Under the pieces are notes generated by a model. The model made no database searches, was not told where the DNA came from, and saw only the letters and a program-made list of their open reading frames with translations. From assembly GCF_949987535.1 (NCBI RefSeq), contig NC_080078.1, positions 27,300,942 to 27,364,941 on the forward strand: 64,000 nucleotides of DNA, in the 5' to 3' direction. This document shows positions 61,319 through 64,000 of the stretch, one piece after another. This DNA is from Balaenoptera acutorostrata. Its lineage: Eukaryota; Chordata; Mammalia; Artiodactyla; Balaenopteridae. Numbering within the stretch: the stretch's first letter is position 1; each line of letters opens with the position of its first letter. The translations under genes were made by a program, and so were the position numbers.

Positions 61319-62609
61319 CTAAAATTAGAAACAGCGTTATGTCCTGATTACCTCACTTGTCGCCCTACCCCACGCACCCCCTCGTCCCTTCCCCCACAGA
61401 GACACAGCTCACCACTTGGCGCTAAAGATACTTTACAAGTTGTTTAAAAAGGGTCTCGGATGCTTATCAAAGGCTTTCACCTCTCTGGCAGGACTACTTA
61501 AATCTTCTGGGTAAAGGTGAAGCCAGAAATATTTAGTGTCTTACGGAAGTATAGCTGTGGTATAATGGAGGCTTTAAAGAAGCTCTTTTTAATTAATAAT
61601 TTTCCAGAGGATCTGGAAATACCAAAATAAATTACAAATGGATTATACAGTCAAATGTTAAATGATACATCATGAAAAAAAAGATGACTATTCTCCATCT
61701 CCCCATATGAGGATGATTTTCCAGGCTTACAAGCAATGGAAGAAACCTCAGAAAAGATTGATATCTGTGAGAAGATATCAATTGATCAATCAATTGACTG
61801 TATGAGAATAAAAAGCTGCATTAAAAAAGCTAAAGACAGGCTGCTCTCAAGCCTTTTGAGATGGACCACATTTTGTCTATGGAATGTGCATCTCTAAATA
61901 AATCCACTTCTTGCCTAAAAAAAAAAAAGAAGCTAAACACAAAATATCAACTTTATGCAACTATGATAAATGTTAATATCTTTAATATATAAAAAGCTGA
62001 TACAAACTGAGGACACACTCTAAACCAGCAAAGCAAACTAAGACAATTCACAAAAGAAGAAATGCATCTGAGAAAAAACTGAGCTCCCCAAGCATCAAAA
62101 TTTGAAACAAGATAACATTTTTCTCTGAGCAAATGAATAAAATTGTTATACATGTGTAATATATGTAGATACACACACAAATATATACAGAATCGCCAGT
62201 CATTGCTAGCTGGGTGAAAAAAGATAAGCTCTTATACTTCCAAAAGAAATGAAAATTGATAAAAACTTTCTATAAATCAATGGGGTAATATGTCTTGAGA
62301 ACTCTAAAAATGTCAGTATCATTTGGCTTATTAATTCTATATCCAGAAATTATATCTACACTATAACTTTAACAATGTGAAACAGAAAATACACAAAAGA
62401 AAACCAGGAAGGAAATATGCCAATGTTAACAGTGGCTGCTAGATGTAATTTTTTCCCCTTCTTTATTCTCTATGCTTTTTTTCTAAGTGCGCATGTATGA
62501 CTTTGGGTCTTAAATCACAGCACCATAAGTTCTGGGATAATATCACAGCATAATTACTCATATAAGGATTATGTGCTTGCCTTTATTGCTTTAAAGGGGT
62601 TCAAAGTCT

Positions 62610-62897
62610 CAATATTTATTTATTTATTTATTTATGGCTGTGTTGGGTCTTCGTTTCTGTGCGAGGGCTTCTCTACTTGCGGCAAGTGGGGGCCACTCTT
62701 CATCGCGGTGCGCGGGCCTCTCACTATCGCGGCCTCTCTTGTTGCGGAGCACAGGCTCCAGACGCGCAGGCTCAGTAGTTGTGGCTCACGGGCCCAGTTG
62801 CTCCGCGGCATGTGGGATCTTCCCAGACCAGGGCTCGAACCCGTGTCCCCTGCATTAGCAGGCAGATTCTCAACCACTGCACCACCAGGGAAGCCCG
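62610..62897 (-). mobile_element. Young CHR SINE in ERCC4 intron 7
   Basis: CpG-rich consensus-like copy, (ATTT)n at the left, CCAGGGAAGCCCG at the right. It abuts the T-tail of a minus-strand L1. Confidence 0.95.
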
Positions 62898-63474
62898 ATT
62901 TTTTTTTTTTTTTTTAACATCTTCACTGGAGCACAATTGCCCCACAATGGTGTGTCAGTTTCTGCTCCACAGTAAAGTGAATCAGCCACACACACACACA
63001 CATCCCCACATCCCCTCCCTCCTGCACCTCCCCCACCCACCCTACCCATCCCACCCCTCCCTCCAGGTGGTCACAAAGCACTGAGCCGATTCCCCGCACT
63101 GTGCGGCCACCTCCCACCAGCTATCCATCCTACACTTGGTAGTGTGTATACATGTCAGTGCCACTCTCTCACCTCGTCCCAGCCCACCACTCCCCCTCCC
63201 CGTGTCCCCAAGTCCACTCTCCACGCCTGCGTCTCCACTCCTGTCCTGCCCCTAGCTTCCCCAGAACCGCCCCTTTTTCTTTCTTTTTTCTATGTTCCAC
63301 ACACATGCGCCAGCGCACGGCACCTGCTCCTCTCCCTCCGACCCACTTCACCCGCACGACAGACCCAGGGCCGTCCACCCACCACAAACAGCTCAACTGC
63401 GTCTCCTCCTGTGGCTGAGTGACACTCCACTGTGTATATGTGCCACATACTCCCCTCAACAGATACTTTTTAAA
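62898..63474 (-). mobile_element. 5'-truncated L1 with A/T-to-G/C-shifted sequence
   Basis: L1 3' end with a T-run at 62900-62915 (poly(A) tail). Order and landmarks match the other L1 copies, but the sequence is strongly C/G-shifted; see findings. Confidence 0.88.
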
Positions 63475-63490
63475 ATTTAGTTTTCTTTTC

Positions 63491-63503
63491 TTTTTTTTTT
63501 TTT

Positions 63504-63535
<32 letters not shown>

Positions 63536-63799
63536 TTGGCTGTGTTGGGTCTTCCTTTCTGTGCGAGGGCTTTCTCTAGTTGCGGCAAGCGGGGGCCACT
63601 CTTCATCGCGGTGCGCGGGCCTCTCACTATCGCGGCCTCTCTTGTTGCGGAGCACAGGCTCCAGACGCACAGGCTCAGTAATTGTGGCTCACGGGCCTAG
63701 TTGCTCCGCGGCATGTGGGATCTTCCCAGACCAGGGCTCGAACCCGCGTCCCCTGCATTGGCAGGCAGATTCTCAACCACTGCGCCACCAGGGAAGCCC
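63491..63799 (-). mobile_element. Young CHR SINE in ERCC4 intron 7
   Basis: CpG-rich consensus-like copy with (ATTT)n at the left, flanked by TAGTTTT(C/A)TTTTC at 63478-63490 and 63800-63812. Confidence 0.95.
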
Positions 63800-64000
63800 T
63801 AGTTTTATTTTCTATCTGGTTTTATTTTTAAAACTTAATTCAGGTTCAGTCTACAGTTCAGGTTCAGTCTACTAGTATACTTGTGTTTGAAGAGAGTAGC
63901 CCTAAAACTTGAAATTTTTTTAGCACTAGGTCAATGTCATTCCATAATACAGTTGAGGCTTCTTTGAAAAGACACTTGCTAAGAACCTAAAACTTAAGCC

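Larger units (their letters stand above)
61319..64000 (-). other. ERCC4: ERCC4 intron 7 (partial, runs off the window)
   Basis: Sequence upstream of the exon 8 acceptor. I could not find the preceding exon before the window ends, so this intron is longer than 2.68 kb. Bases 61321-62600 look unique and AT-rich. Beyond that are two young minus-strand CHR SINEs and an older L1 fragment. Confidence 0.8.

Noticed and set aside
61319..64000. Search for ERCC4 exon 7
   Set aside because: No sequence matching the expected upstream exon and donor was found before the window ends.

Overview
This is a piece of mammalian nuclear genome, almost certainly from a cetacean (whale, dolphin or porpoise). The evidence is at least twelve tRNA-derived SINEs of the CHR type known from Cetacea, one older CHR-1-like SINE, L1 copies with matching 3' ends, and ancient mammalian repeats (MIR, L2, MaLR LTRs, Tigger, hAT). 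No bacterial, viral or organellar genes are present. I cannot place the species within Cetacea.

One protein-coding host gene is supported: the 3' half of ERCC4 (XPF, the catalytic subunit of the ERCC1-XPF structure-specific endonuclease) on the minus strand. Its last four coding exons are at 60721-61318, 58864-58956, 51770-51882 and 48736-49469. They join in frame to 511 complete residues plus one split codon, equivalent to human residues 405-916. The intron after the 598-bp exon has a non-canonical GC donor; the other donors are GT. The nuclease motif is intact. The residue aligned with human Phe905, a known ERCC1 contact, is Tyr here. A repeat-poor stretch of about 4 kb below the stop codon is probably the long 3'UTR.

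The rest of the left side (1 to about 44,700) is intergenic and repeat-rich. Its main element is a full-length L1 on the minus strand at 35955-43015. It has a 15-bp target-site duplication, a poly(A) tail, an 82-bp tandem repeat in its 3' UTR, a 75-bp duplication in its 5' UTR, a YY1-type motif at its 5' edge, and intact ORF1 (301 aa) and ORF2 (1272 aa). It interrupts an L2 that also contains a MIR.

The other repeats record layers of insertion: SINE into MaLR LTR, Tigger into old L1, and two places where two retroelements inserted in succession at the same target. The right end (61,319-64,000) is ERCC4 intron 7. It holds an older L1 fragment whose differences from other L1 copies are almost all A/T to G/C changes.

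I found no evidence of a new multi-gene system. The most useful leads are the intact L1 with its tandem-repeat UTRs, the GC-AG intron and Tyr905 in ERCC4, and the A/T-to-G/C substitution cluster.
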